Below, piece after piece: positions 1-6,425 of a stretch of 7,890 nt of DNA (positions within the stretch are counted from its first letter, which is position 1; each line of letters begins with the position of its first letter). Made by a program: the position numbers and the translations under genes. Origin of the DNA: Candidatus Atribacter hydrocarboniphilus (GTDB taxonomy: Bacteria > Atribacterota > Atribacteria > Atribacterales > Atribacteraceae); the NCBI GenBank assembly GCA_003542295.1, contig DPKX01000273.1:1-7890 (forward strand), in the 5' to 3' direction. The notes under the pieces were generated by a model that was not told where the DNA came from, made no database searches, and saw only the letters and a list, made by a program, of their open reading frames with translations.

Positions 1-632
1 ACCTTTTGAACTTGTTGAAACACATCGTCTATCGACCCCTTAGAAATGATAACCTTGAGAATACCCTGGGAACGATAGTAATCAATTAAAGGTTTGGTTT
101 GTTGCTCATAAGTATTCAATCGATTCATGATAACTTCAGGCCGATCATCGGGTCTTTGTACGACTCGCCCCTGACAGATATCACAGATCTCATCATTTTT
201 GGGTGGCTTAGAAACCATATTATAGGGAGTTTGGCATTTCTCGCAGATCCTTCGTGCCGAGAGCCGTTCGATTACTTCATCGCGATCCACATCAAATTGC
301 AAAACCAAGTTCAGCTGAATCCCTATTTCTTTTAAAAGCTGGTTTAATGCTTCAGCCTGTTCAAGATTACGGGGGAAACCATCGAGCATAAAACCATTAC
401 GGTAGGTGTCCTGGGTAAGTCTTTCCCGTATAATTCCAATGACCACTTCATCGGGCACTAACTCACCAGACCGAACATATTCTTCGGCTTTTTTTCCCCA
501 TTCCGATTTGCTTTGAATAGCTAACCGAATGATATCACCAGTTGAGATCTGTGGTATATTATATTGCTCTTCTATTCTTTTTGCTTGGGTTCCCTTACCA
601 GCCCCTGGTGGTCCAAGGAGCACCATAAACAT
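1..632 (-). CDS. adk: Adenylate kinase, zinc-LID type (3' end cut by window edge)
   Basis: Cytosolic enzyme that interconverts ATP + AMP and 2 ADP. The frame is open from the ATG at 632 to the left edge: 210 full codons are visible, so only a few C-terminal residues of a usual ~215-aa long-form enzyme are missing. Visible landmarks are the P-loop GPPGAGKGT (7-15), the AMP-binding STGD (30-33), DGFPR (84-88), and a LID with Cys130, Cys133, Cys150 and Cys153 (CxxC-16-CxxC), which is the structural zinc site of Gram-positive-type enzymes. After the LID comes RPDDRPE (160-166), carrying the catalytic Arg/Asp set. A second in-frame ATG lies at 626. The ATG at 632 is preferred because MFMVLLGPPG aligns with the usual MxLxLLGPPG start and AAAGGGGG (643-650) lies 10 nt upstream. 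It follows secY by 21 nt, as in many Gram-positive and deep-branching bacteria. Confidence 0.96.
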   Translation of the reverse strand, partial: MFMVLLGPPGAGKGTQAKRIEEQYNIPQISTGDIIRLAIQSKSEWGKKAEEYVRSGELVPDEVVIGIIRERLTQDTYRNGFMLDGFPRNLEQAEALNQLLKEIGIQLNLVLQFDVDRDEVIERLSARRICEKCQTPYNMVSKPPKNDEICDICQGRVVQRPDDRPEVIMNRLNTYEQQTKPLIDYYRSQGILKVIISKGSIDDVFQQVQK

Positions 633-653
633 TTATATAATTCCCCCTTTAAA

Positions 654-1922
654 TTATTTTTTAATAAATCCTTCGTAATGTCTCATAAGAAGCTGTGCTT
701 CCAGTTGTCTCACAGTTTCAATGGCTACTCCGACCATGATGATAATTCCTGTTCCACCAAAATAGAGGGTGGTCACATTGGTAACTCTCACCAGCAAATC
801 GGGCAGAACGGCAACAATCATCAAAAAGAGAGCTCCCCATAAAGTGATCCGGGATAAAGACCGATCGAGGTATTCAACAGTCGGTCGGCCAGGCCGTATA
901 CCGGGGATGAAACCACCATACTTTTTCATATTATCCGCTAATTCCATTGGGTTAAAAGTAACCGCTGTATAAAAGAAAGTAAAAAATATGATTAACACTG
1001 CATAAATCGTCAAATATAATGGCGAATTAGGAGTCAAAGCATCGGCGATCGATTTCATAAAAGCCGAACCTTGGAAAAATTGAGCTAAAGTCGCCGGGAA
1101 AAGGAGAATCGAAGATGCAAAGATAATCGGAATAACCCCTCCCTGGATAACCCGGATGGGGATATGGGTACTCTGCCCACCATACATTCTTCGTCCCACT
1201 ACTCTTTTTGCGTATTGAACTGGTATCCTTCTTTGCGCTTCTTGAAACAAAACAACAAAGGCAATGATGAGAACCCAAAATGCCAAATTGAGAATAAACA
1301 TGATCGGATTGATTTCACCAACCCGAATTAATGCTACAGTACTCACCATTTGTGGGATAATTCGAGCCACAATACCGGCAAATATGATTAAAGATATTCC
1401 GTTGCCAATACCATAGTCTGACACCAATTCTCCCAACCACATTAGAAACATACTTCCTGCGGTAAGGGTTAAAATAACCGTAATTCGATAGGGAATTCCT
1501 GGAGCAAATACTACGCCCATACTCTCTAACCAAACGGTAATACCAAAACCTTGCACTGTTGCCAGAAGAATAGTCCCCCATCGGGTATACTGAGCAATCT
1601 TATCACGACCCTCTTCACCACTCTTGGCAAGCTCTTCCAGCTTGGGAACCACTGAGGTTAAAAGCTGAAAAATAATCGATGCATTAATATAGGGCATGAT
1701 ACCTAGTGCCAAGATGGAAAAACGGCTTAACGCTCCTCCGGCAAACATATCCAGAAAACTCAACAAGCCACCCCGAGAAAAAACATTTGCCAGAGCTTGG
1801 GGATCAATACCCGGAACCGGGACATGAGATCCAACTCGAAATATAACCAGCATGAGGAGAGTGAATATAACTCTCTTTTTAAGGTCTGGTATTTTAAAAA
1901 GCTTGAGCAACGATTCCCACAT
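654..1922 (-). CDS. secY: Protein translocase channel subunit SecY
   Basis: Central pore of the SecYEG channel in the inner membrane, which passes unfolded proteins out of the cell or into the bilayer. At 422 aa it has the usual length, and hydrophobic segments fit ten membrane helices. Visible signatures: the HVPVPGID region after TM1 (33-40), the plug (about 52-70), GIMPYINASI in TM2b (74-83), SDYGIGNGIS in TM4 (168-177), the C4 loop RRIPVQYAKR (231-240), TM7 GGVIPIIFASS (261-271), the C5 loop with NPMELADNMKK (324-334) and GFIPGIRPG (337-345, containing the Arg equivalent to E. coli R357), and the C-terminal EAQLLMRHYEGF (408-419). One oddity: residue 259 is Ile where the TM7 gate Asn (E. 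coli N270) is expected. ATG at 1922 lies 2 nt after the rplO stop. Its SD GAGGTG is within the last rplO codons, so the two are probably translationally coupled. Confidence 0.98.
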   Translation of the reverse strand: MWESLLKLFKIPDLKKRVIFTLLMLVIFRVGSHVPVPGIDPQALANVFSRGGLLSFLDMFAGGALSRFSILALGIMPYINASIIFQLLTSVVPKLEELAKSGEEGRDKIAQYTRWGTILLATVQGFGITVWLESMGVVFAPGIPYRITVILTLTAGSMFLMWLGELVSDYGIGNGISLIIFAGIVARIIPQMVSTVALIRVGEINPIMFILNLAFWVLIIAFVVLFQEAQRRIPVQYAKRVVGRRMYGGQSTHIPIRVIQGGVIPIIFASSILLFPATLAQFFQGSAFMKSIADALTPNSPLYLTIYAVLIIFFTFFYTAVTFNPMELADNMKKYGGFIPGIRPGRPTVEYLDRSLSRITLWGALFLMIVAVLPDLLVRVTNVTTLYFGGTGIIIMVGVAIETVRQLEAQLLMRHYEGFIKK

Positions 1923-1924
1923 TT

Positions 1925-2365
1925 TTAAAGCACCTCGGCTTTTCCGCCCTTTTCTTCAATGAGGGACTTGGCTTTTTTTGAAAAAGCATCCGAACGAACA
2001 ATTATAACTTTATTCAGTTCTCCCTTGGCAAGAATTTTTAATTTGAGAGAGGTACTTTCTATAAGACCAGCTTCTTTAAGAAGGTCCTTGGTTATTTCAG
2101 TTCCTGGCTCAAAGCGATTCAGTTGTGACAGGTTGACAATCTGGTATTCCTCTTGAGTAAAGGAATGAAACCCTCGTTTTGGTATCCGGCGAACAAAGGG
2201 CATTTGCCCTCCTTCAAAATGCGCACTGATATGGGTTCCAGATCGGGATTTTTGTCCATTTTCACCCCGGCCAGCATTTTTCCCATGGCCTGACCCAATT
2301 CCTCGTCCAACTCTTTTACTGCGATGGAAAGATCCATCCTGTGGTTTGAGGTCATTAATTTTCAT
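1925..2365 (-). CDS. rplO: 50S ribosomal protein L15
   Basis: L15 binds 23S rRNA late in large-subunit assembly and threads a basic N-terminal arm into the rRNA core. The 146-aa length is standard. The family's Gly-rich arm is intact (about 19-43: [25 protein letters not shown]), followed by a FEGGQMP motif and PKRGF before the globular C-terminal half ([23 protein letters not shown]). Start ATG at 2365 overlaps the rpmD stop by 4 nt (ATGA), the classic coupling arrangement. The SD GGAGG sits 10 nt upstream inside rpmD. The last codons (AEVL) in turn carry the SD of secY. Confidence 0.98.
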   Translation of the reverse strand: MKINDLKPQDGSFHRSKRVGRGIGSGHGKNAGRGENGQKSRSGTHISAHFEGGQMPFVRRIPKRGFHSFTQEEYQIVNLSQLNRFEPGTEITKDLLKEAGLIESTSLKLKILAKGELNKVIIVRSDAFSKKAKSLIEEKGGKAEVL

Positions 2366-2571
2366 TCTGAAGCCGCCTCCTCTCCTTCGATATTTTCAAC
2401 CTCTAAGAGATATGAAACCTTGTTGACCATGCCTCGAATAGAGGGGTTATCATCATGAATGACACTATGATTTATTTTTCTGAGTCCCAATGATTGCACA
2501 GTTCGTCGGTGTGACTTTAATCTCCCAATCACACTTTTTTTTAGGGTAATTTTCAGTAATTTTTTAGTCAT
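2362..2571 (-). CDS. rpmD: 50S ribosomal protein L30 (with short acidic C-terminal tail)
   Basis: Small large-subunit protein with a ferredoxin-like fold. The core ([14 protein letters not shown], then [15 protein letters not shown] and [15 protein letters not shown]) matches bacterial L30 from end to end. At 69 aa it is about 9-10 residues longer than the usual 58-60. The extra part is the acidic tail [10 protein letters not shown], and the GAAGGAGAGGAGGCG stretch that encodes it also forms the SD of rplO. The start ATG at 2571 is 15 nt after the rpsE stop (TAG). Its SD is weaker than its neighbours' (GGAG, 10 nt from the ATG), which may lower L30 output unless ribosomes reinitiate from rpsE. 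Confidence 0.97.
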   Translation of the reverse strand: MTKKLLKITLKKSVIGRLKSHRRTVQSLGLRKINHSVIHDDNPSIRGMVNKVSYLLEVENIEGEEAASE

Positions 2572-2586
2572 AAACCTATCACTCCG

Positions 2587-3093
2587 CTATACTCTTTCAA
2601 AAAAATCCTGGGAATTTTTTTCCCTCAAATGTGCTACTTCCCGAGGATCTTTGAGGCTCATTAATCCCTGCAAAGTAGCCTGGGCAACGTTAACAGGATT
2701 ATTGGTCCCTAATGATTTGGTTAATATATCGCGAATACCAGCAACTTCCATTATGGCGCGTACCGGACCCCCGGCAATCACACCAGTACCGGGTGAAGCT
2801 GGTTTCATAACCACTGAACCTGCTCCATATTTTCCCAAAACTTCATGGGTAATTGTCGACTTCCTTCTTGGGAAAGAAAACAGCGATTTTTTGGCTCTTT
2901 CAACCGCTTTGCGAACTGCATCGGGAACTTCTTTGGCTTTTCCGATTCCTAAGCCAACGACTCCATCACCATTCCCTACTGCCACAATCGCTCTGAAACC
3001 AAATCGCTTTCCTCCCTTTACAACCTTGCTCACTCGACTAACTGATATTAATCTTTCTTGAAGCTCAAGCCCTTCTGGCTTCACTTTCTGCAT
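2587..3093 (-). CDS. rpsE: 30S ribosomal protein S5
   Basis: S5 sits at the back of the small subunit near the mRNA entry side. It contributes to decoding fidelity and, with S3 and S4, to unwinding of mRNA. At 168 aa it has the family's usual length. The N-terminal double-stranded-RNA-binding-like domain (about 10-75) includes the loop VSKVVKGGKRF (21-31) where spectinomycin-resistance substitutions map in other bacteria. Here the loop looks wild type (VKGG intact), so no resistance is suggested. The C-terminal domain has KPASPGTGVIAGGPVRA (97-113) and the conserved NPVNVAQAT (132-140). ATG at 3093 has GGAGG 7 nt upstream, and the gene begins 17 nt after rplR. Confidence 0.98.
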   Translation of the reverse strand: MQKVKPEGLELQERLISVSRVSKVVKGGKRFGFRAIVAVGNGDGVVGLGIGKAKEVPDAVRKAVERAKKSLFSFPRRKSTITHEVLGKYGAGSVVMKPASPGTGVIAGGPVRAIMEVAGIRDILTKSLGTNNPVNVAQATLQGLMSLKDPREVAHLREKNSQDFFERV

Positions 3094-3110
3094 TCTCCAA
3101 CCTCCAAGGA

Positions 3111-3470
3111 TTAAAATTCAAGACCGCCTTCTCGAGCGCCCTCAGCTAAAGCTCTAACCCGACCATGATACCTATTACCACCCCGGTCAAACACCACTTG
3201 TTTAATTCCTTTTTGTTGAGCAATTTCAGCAATCCCCTTGCCTACTTCCCGGGCTTTTTCGGTTTTGGTTCCGGAGACAGTTTTCATTGATGCTGAAAGG
3301 GTAGAAAAAGCTGCCAAGGTTTCTCCCTTATCGTCATCAATAATTTGACTGTAAATATTACTTAAACTCCGGTAAATACAGAGTCGGGGGCGTTCGGCGG
3401 TTCCTTTTACTTTTGAACGTACTCGTTTATGTCGGTAAAATCTCTTTTGTTTTTTATCTACCAAAGGCAT
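3111..3470 (-). CDS. rplR: 50S ribosomal protein L18
   Basis: L18 binds 5S rRNA and, with L5, helps dock it on the central protuberance. The 119-aa length is typical. A basic N-terminus ([18 protein letters not shown]) is followed by the conserved RPRLCIYRS and [12 protein letters not shown], then [28 protein letters not shown] at the C-terminus, the most diagnostic block of the family. ATG at 3470 has AAGGAGGA upstream, directly fused to the rplF stop codon (TAAGGAGG), and 12 nt separate the genes. No sequence oddity was noticed. Confidence 0.98.
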   Translation of the reverse strand: MPLVDKKQKRFYRHKRVRSKVKGTAERPRLCIYRSLSNIYSQIIDDDKGETLAAFSTLSASMKTVSGTKTEKAREVGKGIAEIAQQKGIKQVVFDRGGNRYHGRVRALAEGAREGGLEF

Positions 3471-3482
3471 GTTCGGTCCTCC

Positions 3483-4019
3483 TTACTTCGCCGTGGTCTT
3501 CCCCTGTTTTCTTCGGACAAATTCATTAATATACTTAATTCCTGTTCCTTTATATGGCTCAGGCTCTCTGATTTTTCTAATGTCAGCTGCCACCTGTCCA
3601 ACCTGTTCCTTGTTAGCACCTTTCACTTTGATAATTTGTCCTTCAACATCAAATGAAATTCCGCTAGGAGGAACAATTTCCACCGGATGACTAAAACCGA
3701 GGTTCATAACCAAAGCGTCTCCTTTTTTCTGAGCTTTATAACCAACTCCGACTAGTTCCAATGATTTTTCAAAACCATCACTAACTCCATGAACCATGTT
3801 AGCAATCAGAGTTCGAGTTAGTCCGTGAAGAGACTTATCAAGCTTCGTCTCTCCTTGTGGAACCACTTTGATCTCATTCACCTCTTTAACTATTTTCATG
3901 CGTGGATGAAATTGCCTCTCTAATAATCCCTTGGGACCCTTCACCCGAACGGATAGACCGTCGATCTCAATATTGACCCCCGAAGGAACAACGATCGCTT
4001 TTTTCCCTATGCGTGACAT
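3483..4019 (-). CDS. rplF: 50S ribosomal protein L6
   Basis: L6 binds 23S rRNA near the sarcin-ricin loop, next to the site where translation GTPases act. At 178 aa it has standard length and two tandem L6 domains (about 1-82 and 83-178). Recognisable blocks are MSRIGKKAIVVP at the start, LVGVGYKA (89-96) at the domain boundary, and EPEPYKGTGIKY (152-163) followed by VRRKQGKT (168-175). The frame stays open upstream to an ATG at 4067, but that start would overlap rpsH by 32 nt and add 16 residues foreign to the family. The ATG at 4019, with AAAGGGG (4029-4035) 9 nt upstream and MSRIGK at the N-terminus, is clearly the start. Confidence 0.97.
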   Translation of the reverse strand: MSRIGKKAIVVPSGVNIEIDGLSVRVKGPKGLLERQFHPRMKIVKEVNEIKVVPQGETKLDKSLHGLTRTLIANMVHGVSDGFEKSLELVGVGYKAQKKGDALVMNLGFSHPVEIVPPSGISFDVEGQIIKVKGANKEQVGQVAADIRKIREPEPYKGTGIKYINEFVRRKQGKTTAK

Positions 4020-4028
4020 ATCATGGAT

Positions 4029-4035
4029 CCCCTTT
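4029..4035 (-). promoter_or_regulatory. RBS of rplF; decides start at 4019
   Basis: AAAGGGG in the 16-nt spacer after rpsH, 9 nt from the ATG at 4019. It excludes the longer frame starting at 4067 inside rpsH. Confidence 0.83.
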
Positions 4036-4437
4036 CTACCATATATAACAGATGACCTCTCCGCCAACTCCTGATTTTTTTGCGGTTTTTCCAGTCATAA
4101 TTCCCTGTGAGGTCGATACGATTACCGTTCCCATCCCACCCAAGAGAACGGGTATTTCATCTTTTCCTGCATAAATCCGTAAACCTGGTTTACTGATTCT
4201 TTTTAAGCCATTGATAATTCGCTCTTTTTTCATTCCATATTTCAGATCAATTATCATATCACTTGACTTATTCTCACGAGCTACTATTTTATAGTTTTGT
4301 ATATATCCTTCTTCTTTTAAAATGCGTGCTAATTCTCCTTTTAGCTTCGAATAAGGTATCACCACAGAATTTTCTCGCGCCTTTAGAGAATTCCGTATAC
4401 GGGTAAGCATATCAGCAATAGGATCAGTATGTGCCAT
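4036..4437 (-). CDS. rpsH: 30S ribosomal protein S8
   Basis: S8 is an early-assembly protein that binds the central domain of 16S rRNA (helix 21). In E. coli it also represses the spc operon by binding mRNA near the rplE start. I could not recognise a comparable mRNA hairpin here, although no folding was run. The 133-aa sequence is complete: the N-terminal [12 protein letters not shown] (5-16), VVIPYSKLK, and the C-terminal rRNA-binding block with STSQGIMT and GGEVICYIW (125-133). ATG at 4437 has AAGGA 9 nt upstream, and the gene lies 15 nt after rpsN. Confidence 0.98.
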   Translation of the reverse strand: MAHTDPIADMLTRIRNSLKARENSVVIPYSKLKGELARILKEEGYIQNYKIVARENKSSDMIIDLKYGMKKERIINGLKRISKPGLRIYAGKDEIPVLLGGMGTVIVSTSQGIMTGKTAKKSGVGGEVICYIW

Positions 4438-4452
4438 TTTATTTATTCCTTC

Positions 4453-4638
4453 CTACCAACTCGATTTGGTAACACCGGGTATTTCTCCCTTATTAGCCAG
4501 GGACCGGAAACAGATTCGACACATGCCAAAATCCCGTAAATATCCTCGGGACCGGCCACACAAGGCGCAACGATTTCGGTATCGATTTTTATATTTTAAT
4601 TGTTGTTGGTTTCGAACAATTTTGGCCTTTCGAGCCAT
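4453..4638 (-). CDS. rpsN: 30S ribosomal protein S14, zinc-binding type Z
   Basis: S14 sits in the head of the small subunit near S3 and S10. This is the short 61-aa C+ form, with Cys24, Cys27, Cys40 and Cys43 (CALC and CRIC) forming a zinc ribbon, rather than the ~100-aa zinc-free form of E. coli. The C-terminal [18 protein letters not shown] is the usual family ending. ATG at 4638 has a strong AGGAGG 8 nt upstream, and 14 nt separate it from rplE. Many bacteria that carry the C+ form also keep a zinc-free paralog elsewhere for zinc shortage, which cannot be judged from this window. Confidence 0.98.
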   Translation of the reverse strand: MARKAKIVRNQQQLKYKNRYRNRCALCGRSRGYLRDFGMCRICFRSLANKGEIPGVTKSSW

Positions 4639-4652
4639 TCAATTTTCCTCCT

Positions 4653-5192
4653 TTACTTTCGAAAAGGTAATCCCAAAACTTCGAGAAGTGCTTTGGCTTC
4701 TTCGTCGGTTTTGGCAGTTGTAACAAAAGTAATATTCATGCCTCTCACTCTTTCAACTTTATCATAATTTATTTCGGGAAAAATGAGTTGTTCTCGAATA
4801 CCAATAGTACAACTCCCCCTACCGTCAAAACACCCATCAGGAAATCCTCGAAAGTCTCGAATTCTTGCAATTGAGATATTGAGGAAACGGTCCAAAAACT
4901 CAAACATCCGTTGACCCCGAAGGGTAACCTTACATCCAATTGGATTTCCTTTTCGCAATTTAAAGTTAGAAATCGATTTTTTCGCTCGGGTAATAACCGG
5001 CCTTTGTCCGGTTATGGCAGTCAATTCATCAACAGCGAGATCAAGGAAATGTTGGTTTTGAGTAGCATCTCCTATTCCTTCATTAATTACGATCTTGATC
5101 ATTTTTGGTATTTCCATTACATTTCCATATCCAAACCGCTTCATAAGGACCGGTATGACTTCATTGGTGTATTTTTCCTTGGTAACTGACAC
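4653..5192 (-). CDS. rplE: 50S ribosomal protein L5 (GTG start preferred)
   Basis: L5 binds 5S rRNA and contacts the P-site tRNA and S13 from the central protuberance. Conserved blocks are all present: KEKY (5-8) near the N-terminus, NEGIGDA (37-43), [16 protein letters not shown] (60-75), RDFRG (112-116), FDGRGS (122-127), [10 protein letters not shown] (132-141) and [16 protein letters not shown] (151-166). Cys128 stands where the family commonly has Tyr. There is no in-frame ATG near the start. A TTG at 5198 would give 181 aa, but it is only 3 nt from AGGAGG (5202-5207). The GTG at 5192 is 9 nt from it and gives MSVTKEKY, matching the usual distance to KEKY, so 179 aa is preferred. Confidence 0.95.
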   Translation of the reverse strand: MSVTKEKYTNEVIPVLMKRFGYGNVMEIPKMIKIVINEGIGDATQNQHFLDLAVDELTAITGQRPVITRAKKSISNFKLRKGNPIGCKVTLRGQRMFEFLDRFLNISIARIRDFRGFPDGCFDGRGSCTIGIREQLIFPEINYDKVERVRGMNITFVTTAKTDEEAKALLEVLGLPFRK

Positions 5193-5201
5193 TCCCAAAA
5201 T

Positions 5202-5207
5202 CCTCCT
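5202..5207 (-). promoter_or_regulatory. RBS of rplE; decides GTG start
   Basis: AGGAGG on the minus strand, directly after the rplX stop codon (TAAGGAGG). It lies 9 nt from the GTG at 5192 and 3 nt from the TTG at 5198. Only the GTG has normal spacing. Confidence 0.85.
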
Positions 5208-5554
5208 TATACCTTGTCAATAATTTCACTGCATTTTTTGCAGATACGTACCCGGTACTCGGAATCAGAAACGGTTGATCTTTTTATTTTGGTCAACTGA
5301 TTGCACCGGCTGCACACTAAACGCAAATTGGATATCCTCATTGGATTTTCTTTGGTGATTATGCCCCCTTGAGGATTCTCTTGGGTTGCCCGGGTATGTT
5401 TTTTTACTAAATTGATACCCTCTACAACTGCTTTTTGATCGGTACGAAGAACGGTCAGAACTTTTCCTCTTTTTCCTTTGTCCTTTCCGTGAACCACTTC
5501 CACCGTATCGCCCTTTTTTATCGGTACTTTTAAATTTTCCTTCTTTATCATCAT
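5207..5554 (-). CDS. rplX: 50S ribosomal protein L24 with C-terminal zinc ribbon
   Basis: L24 is an assembly initiator that binds the 5' end of 23S rRNA near the exit tunnel. The KOW motif is at about 13-36 ([19 protein letters not shown]), followed by [12 protein letters not shown] and QGGIITKE. The C-terminal part is of the C+ type, with Cys81, Cys84, Cys105 and Cys108 (two CxxC pairs). The zinc role is inferred from the pattern. The start is ambiguous. GTG at 5560 is only 2-3 nt from the SD AAGGGA, while ATG at 5554 is 7-8 nt away and ATG at 5551 about 10-11 nt. I chose 5554 (115 aa). The GTG would add only two residues (MK). Confidence 0.93.
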   Translation of the reverse strand: MMIKKENLKVPIKKGDTVEVVHGKDKGKRGKVLTVLRTDQKAVVEGINLVKKHTRATQENPQGGIITKENPMRISNLRLVCSRCNQLTKIKRSTVSDSEYRVRICKKCSEIIDKV

Positions 5555-5561
5555 CTTCACA

Positions 5562-5567
5562 TCCCTT
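5562..5567 (-). promoter_or_regulatory. RBS of rplX; favours ATG at 5554
   Basis: AAGGGA, overlapping the rplN stop codon (TAAGGG). Its distance to the ATG at 5554 is 7 nt. The upstream GTG at 5560 is only one base away from it, which disfavours that start. Confidence 0.7.
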
Positions 5568-5934
5568 ATACAACTTCTGGAGCGAGGGAGACGATTCTCA
5601 TAAATTGTTTCTCACGCAGTTCTCGCCCAACTGGTCCGAATATGCGAGTCCCTCGTGGGACATTCGCCGGTGTAATGAGGACTGCAGCATTATCATCAAA
5701 GCGAATATAGGTTCCATCCACCCGACCGATTTCTTTACGAGTTCTCACCACTACCGCTCTGACTACTTCACCTTTTTTCACATTTGATCGTGGCTCTGCC
5801 TCTTTAACAGCAGCTATGATTATATCTCCAACCGATGCATATCGACGTCTAGAGCCACCCATAACCCGGATGCACATTATCTTTTTGGCACCGGTATTAT
5901 CGGCAACTTCAAGCATTGTTCTCGATTGAATCAA
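5566..5934 (-). CDS. rplN: 50S ribosomal protein L14 (TTG start inside rpsQ)
   Basis: L14 lies on the intersubunit face of the large subunit, takes part in bridge B8 with 16S rRNA, and is the docking site of the silencing factor RsfS in bacteria that have it. The 122-aa sequence is the usual length and highly conserved: [18 protein letters not shown] (1-18), [28 protein letters not shown] (79-87) and [10 protein letters not shown] (93-102). The start is a TTG at 5934. It is supported by the family's near-invariant MIQ N-terminus and by GGAGG 8 nt upstream. The next ATG (5916) would delete MIQSRT. The first 26 nt overlap rpsQ, so translation is probably coupled. This is the first gene of the spc block, yet there is no spacer before it. 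Confidence 0.97.
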   Translation of the reverse strand: MIQSRTMLEVADNTGAKKIMCIRVMGGSRRRYASVGDIIIAAVKEAEPRSNVKKGEVVRAVVVRTRKEIGRVDGTYIRFDDNAAVLITPANVPRGTRIFGPVGRELREKQFMRIVSLAPEVV

Positions 5935-6199
5935 TGTCCTCTCCTCCCTTTATTTTCGCCTTTAAAGTTACATCCACTACTCTCCACCGAACCGTTTTAC
6001 TGAGAGGCCTGGTTTCTTCAATTATGACTCGATCTCCTATATCACAAATACCGGCTTCGTCGTGGGCTTTATACTTTTTGGATTTTTTCATTTTTTTCTT
6101 ATAAAAAGGATGTTCGCTAATCCGTATTACTCGAACCAGTACAGTTTTATCCATTTTATTGCTAATAATTTCACCTGTGAATCTTTTTCGGTCAGCCAT
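5909..6199 (-). CDS. rpsQ: 30S ribosomal protein S17
   Basis: S17 is a primary 16S rRNA-binding protein with an OB fold, needed early in small-subunit assembly. The 96-aa sequence shows [17 protein letters not shown] at the N-terminus, then [19 protein letters not shown] and the diagnostic [20 protein letters not shown]. The C-terminal tail (about [15 protein letters not shown]) is slightly longer than in many homologues, and it encodes the SD and start of rplN. The frame continues upstream to an ATG at 6265, but that part overlaps rpmC and does not resemble S17. ATG at 6199 gives MADRKRF with AGGAGG (6209-6214) 9 nt upstream. The start overlaps the rpmC end by 8 nt (ATGGCTGA). Confidence 0.97.
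   Translation of the reverse strand: MADRKRFTGEIISNKMDKTVLVRVIRISEHPFYKKKMKKSKKYKAHDEAGICDIGDRVIIEETRPLSKTVRWRVVDVTLKAKIKGGEDIDSIENNA
5941..5948 (-). promoter_or_regulatory. RBS of rplN inside rpsQ
   Basis: GGGAGGAG within the rpsQ codons for Lys-Gly-Gly-Glu. The GGAGG core is 8 nt upstream of the TTG at 5934 and supports that non-ATG start. Confidence 0.88.
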
Positions 6200-6413
6200 T
6201 TGATTTGACCTCCTGCGTCTTTCCAAACATTTCACGTTCATTGACAATGGTTTTGATCCGGGCAATATCTTTTTTAACCATGTGAATCCGTCGAGGATTC
6301 CCCAATTGTCCAGTTATCGCTTGAAATCGTAAATTAAAAAGCTCGGTTCGCAGGTCACTCAACTTTTTATTAAGTTCATCCCCAGTCATATTGCGGATTT
6401 CCGAAGCTTTCAT
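6192..6413 (-). CDS. rpmC: 50S ribosomal protein L29
   Basis: L29 is a small helical-hairpin protein at the rim of the polypeptide exit tunnel, next to L23, where trigger factor and SRP dock. The 73-aa sequence shows the two helices ([21 protein letters not shown] and, after a turn, the second one) plus the diagnostic [20 protein letters not shown] and [19 protein letters not shown] at 6422 would add three residues (MLL), but it is itself part of the SD GAGGTG (6420-6425). The ATG at 6413, 6 nt downstream of that SD and giving MKASEIR, is the better start. The last codons (QEV) carry the rpsQ SD. Confidence 0.96.
   Translation of the reverse strand: MKASEIRNMTGDELNKKLSDLRTELFNLRFQAITGQLGNPRRIHMVKKDIARIKTIVNEREMFGKTQEVKSNG
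6209..6214 (-). promoter_or_regulatory. RBS of rpsQ inside rpmC
   Basis: AGGAGG within the rpmC codons for Gln-Glu-Val, 9 nt from the ATG at 6199. It fixes the start of rpsQ against the longer frame opening at 6265. Confidence 0.88.
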
Positions 6414-6419
6414 TAACAA

Positions 6420-6425
6420 CACCTC
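6420..6425 (-). promoter_or_regulatory. RBS of rpmC overlapping rplP stop
   Basis: GAGGTG, 6 nt upstream of the ATG at 6413 and starting within the rplP TAG. The GTG at 6422, the other possible rpmC start, is part of this SD and so is unlikely to be used. Confidence 0.8.

Noticed and set aside
99..335. Plus-strand open frame of 78 codons, and other plus-strand frames (e.g. 564-842, 2651-3061, 4911-5189, 6675-7013)
   Set aside because: All lie antisense to strongly conserved ribosomal, secY or adk genes, resemble no known protein to me, and are explained by the codon structure of the real genes.
633..640. TTATATAA just before adk, resembling a -10 box
   Set aside because: It touches the start codon, has no -35 partner 17 nt upstream, and is AT-rich spacer after the SD. 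A leaderless promoter is not supported.
633..653. Possible terminator between secY and adk
   Set aside because: The 21-nt spacer has no inverted repeat or T-run arrangement and contains the adk SD. The operon appears to continue.
4020..4067. N-terminal extension of rplF (16 residues)
   Set aside because: It overlaps rpsH and is not L6-like. MSRIGKK at 4019 has a proper SD.
5193..5206. S8 autoregulatory mRNA site near the rplE start, as in E. coli
   Set aside because: I could not find a hairpin resembling the 16S helix-21 site by eye. Folding the rplX-rplE junction would be decisive, so this is left open rather than claimed.
5215..5220. Perfect TTGACA (-35-like) at the end of rplX, minus strand
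   Set aside because: No -10-like hexamer lies 16-18 nt downstream; that stretch is the rplE SD and start. Probably chance.
5265..5573. Minus-strand 102-codon frame overlapping rplX
   Set aside because: It is a shifted reading of L24 (low complexity, rich in K/S/G). The L24 frame has the KOW motif and both CxxC pairs.
6200..6265. N-terminal extension of rpsQ (22 residues)
   Set aside because: It is an out-of-frame reading of rpmC. MADRKRF at 6199 has an ideal AGGAGG.
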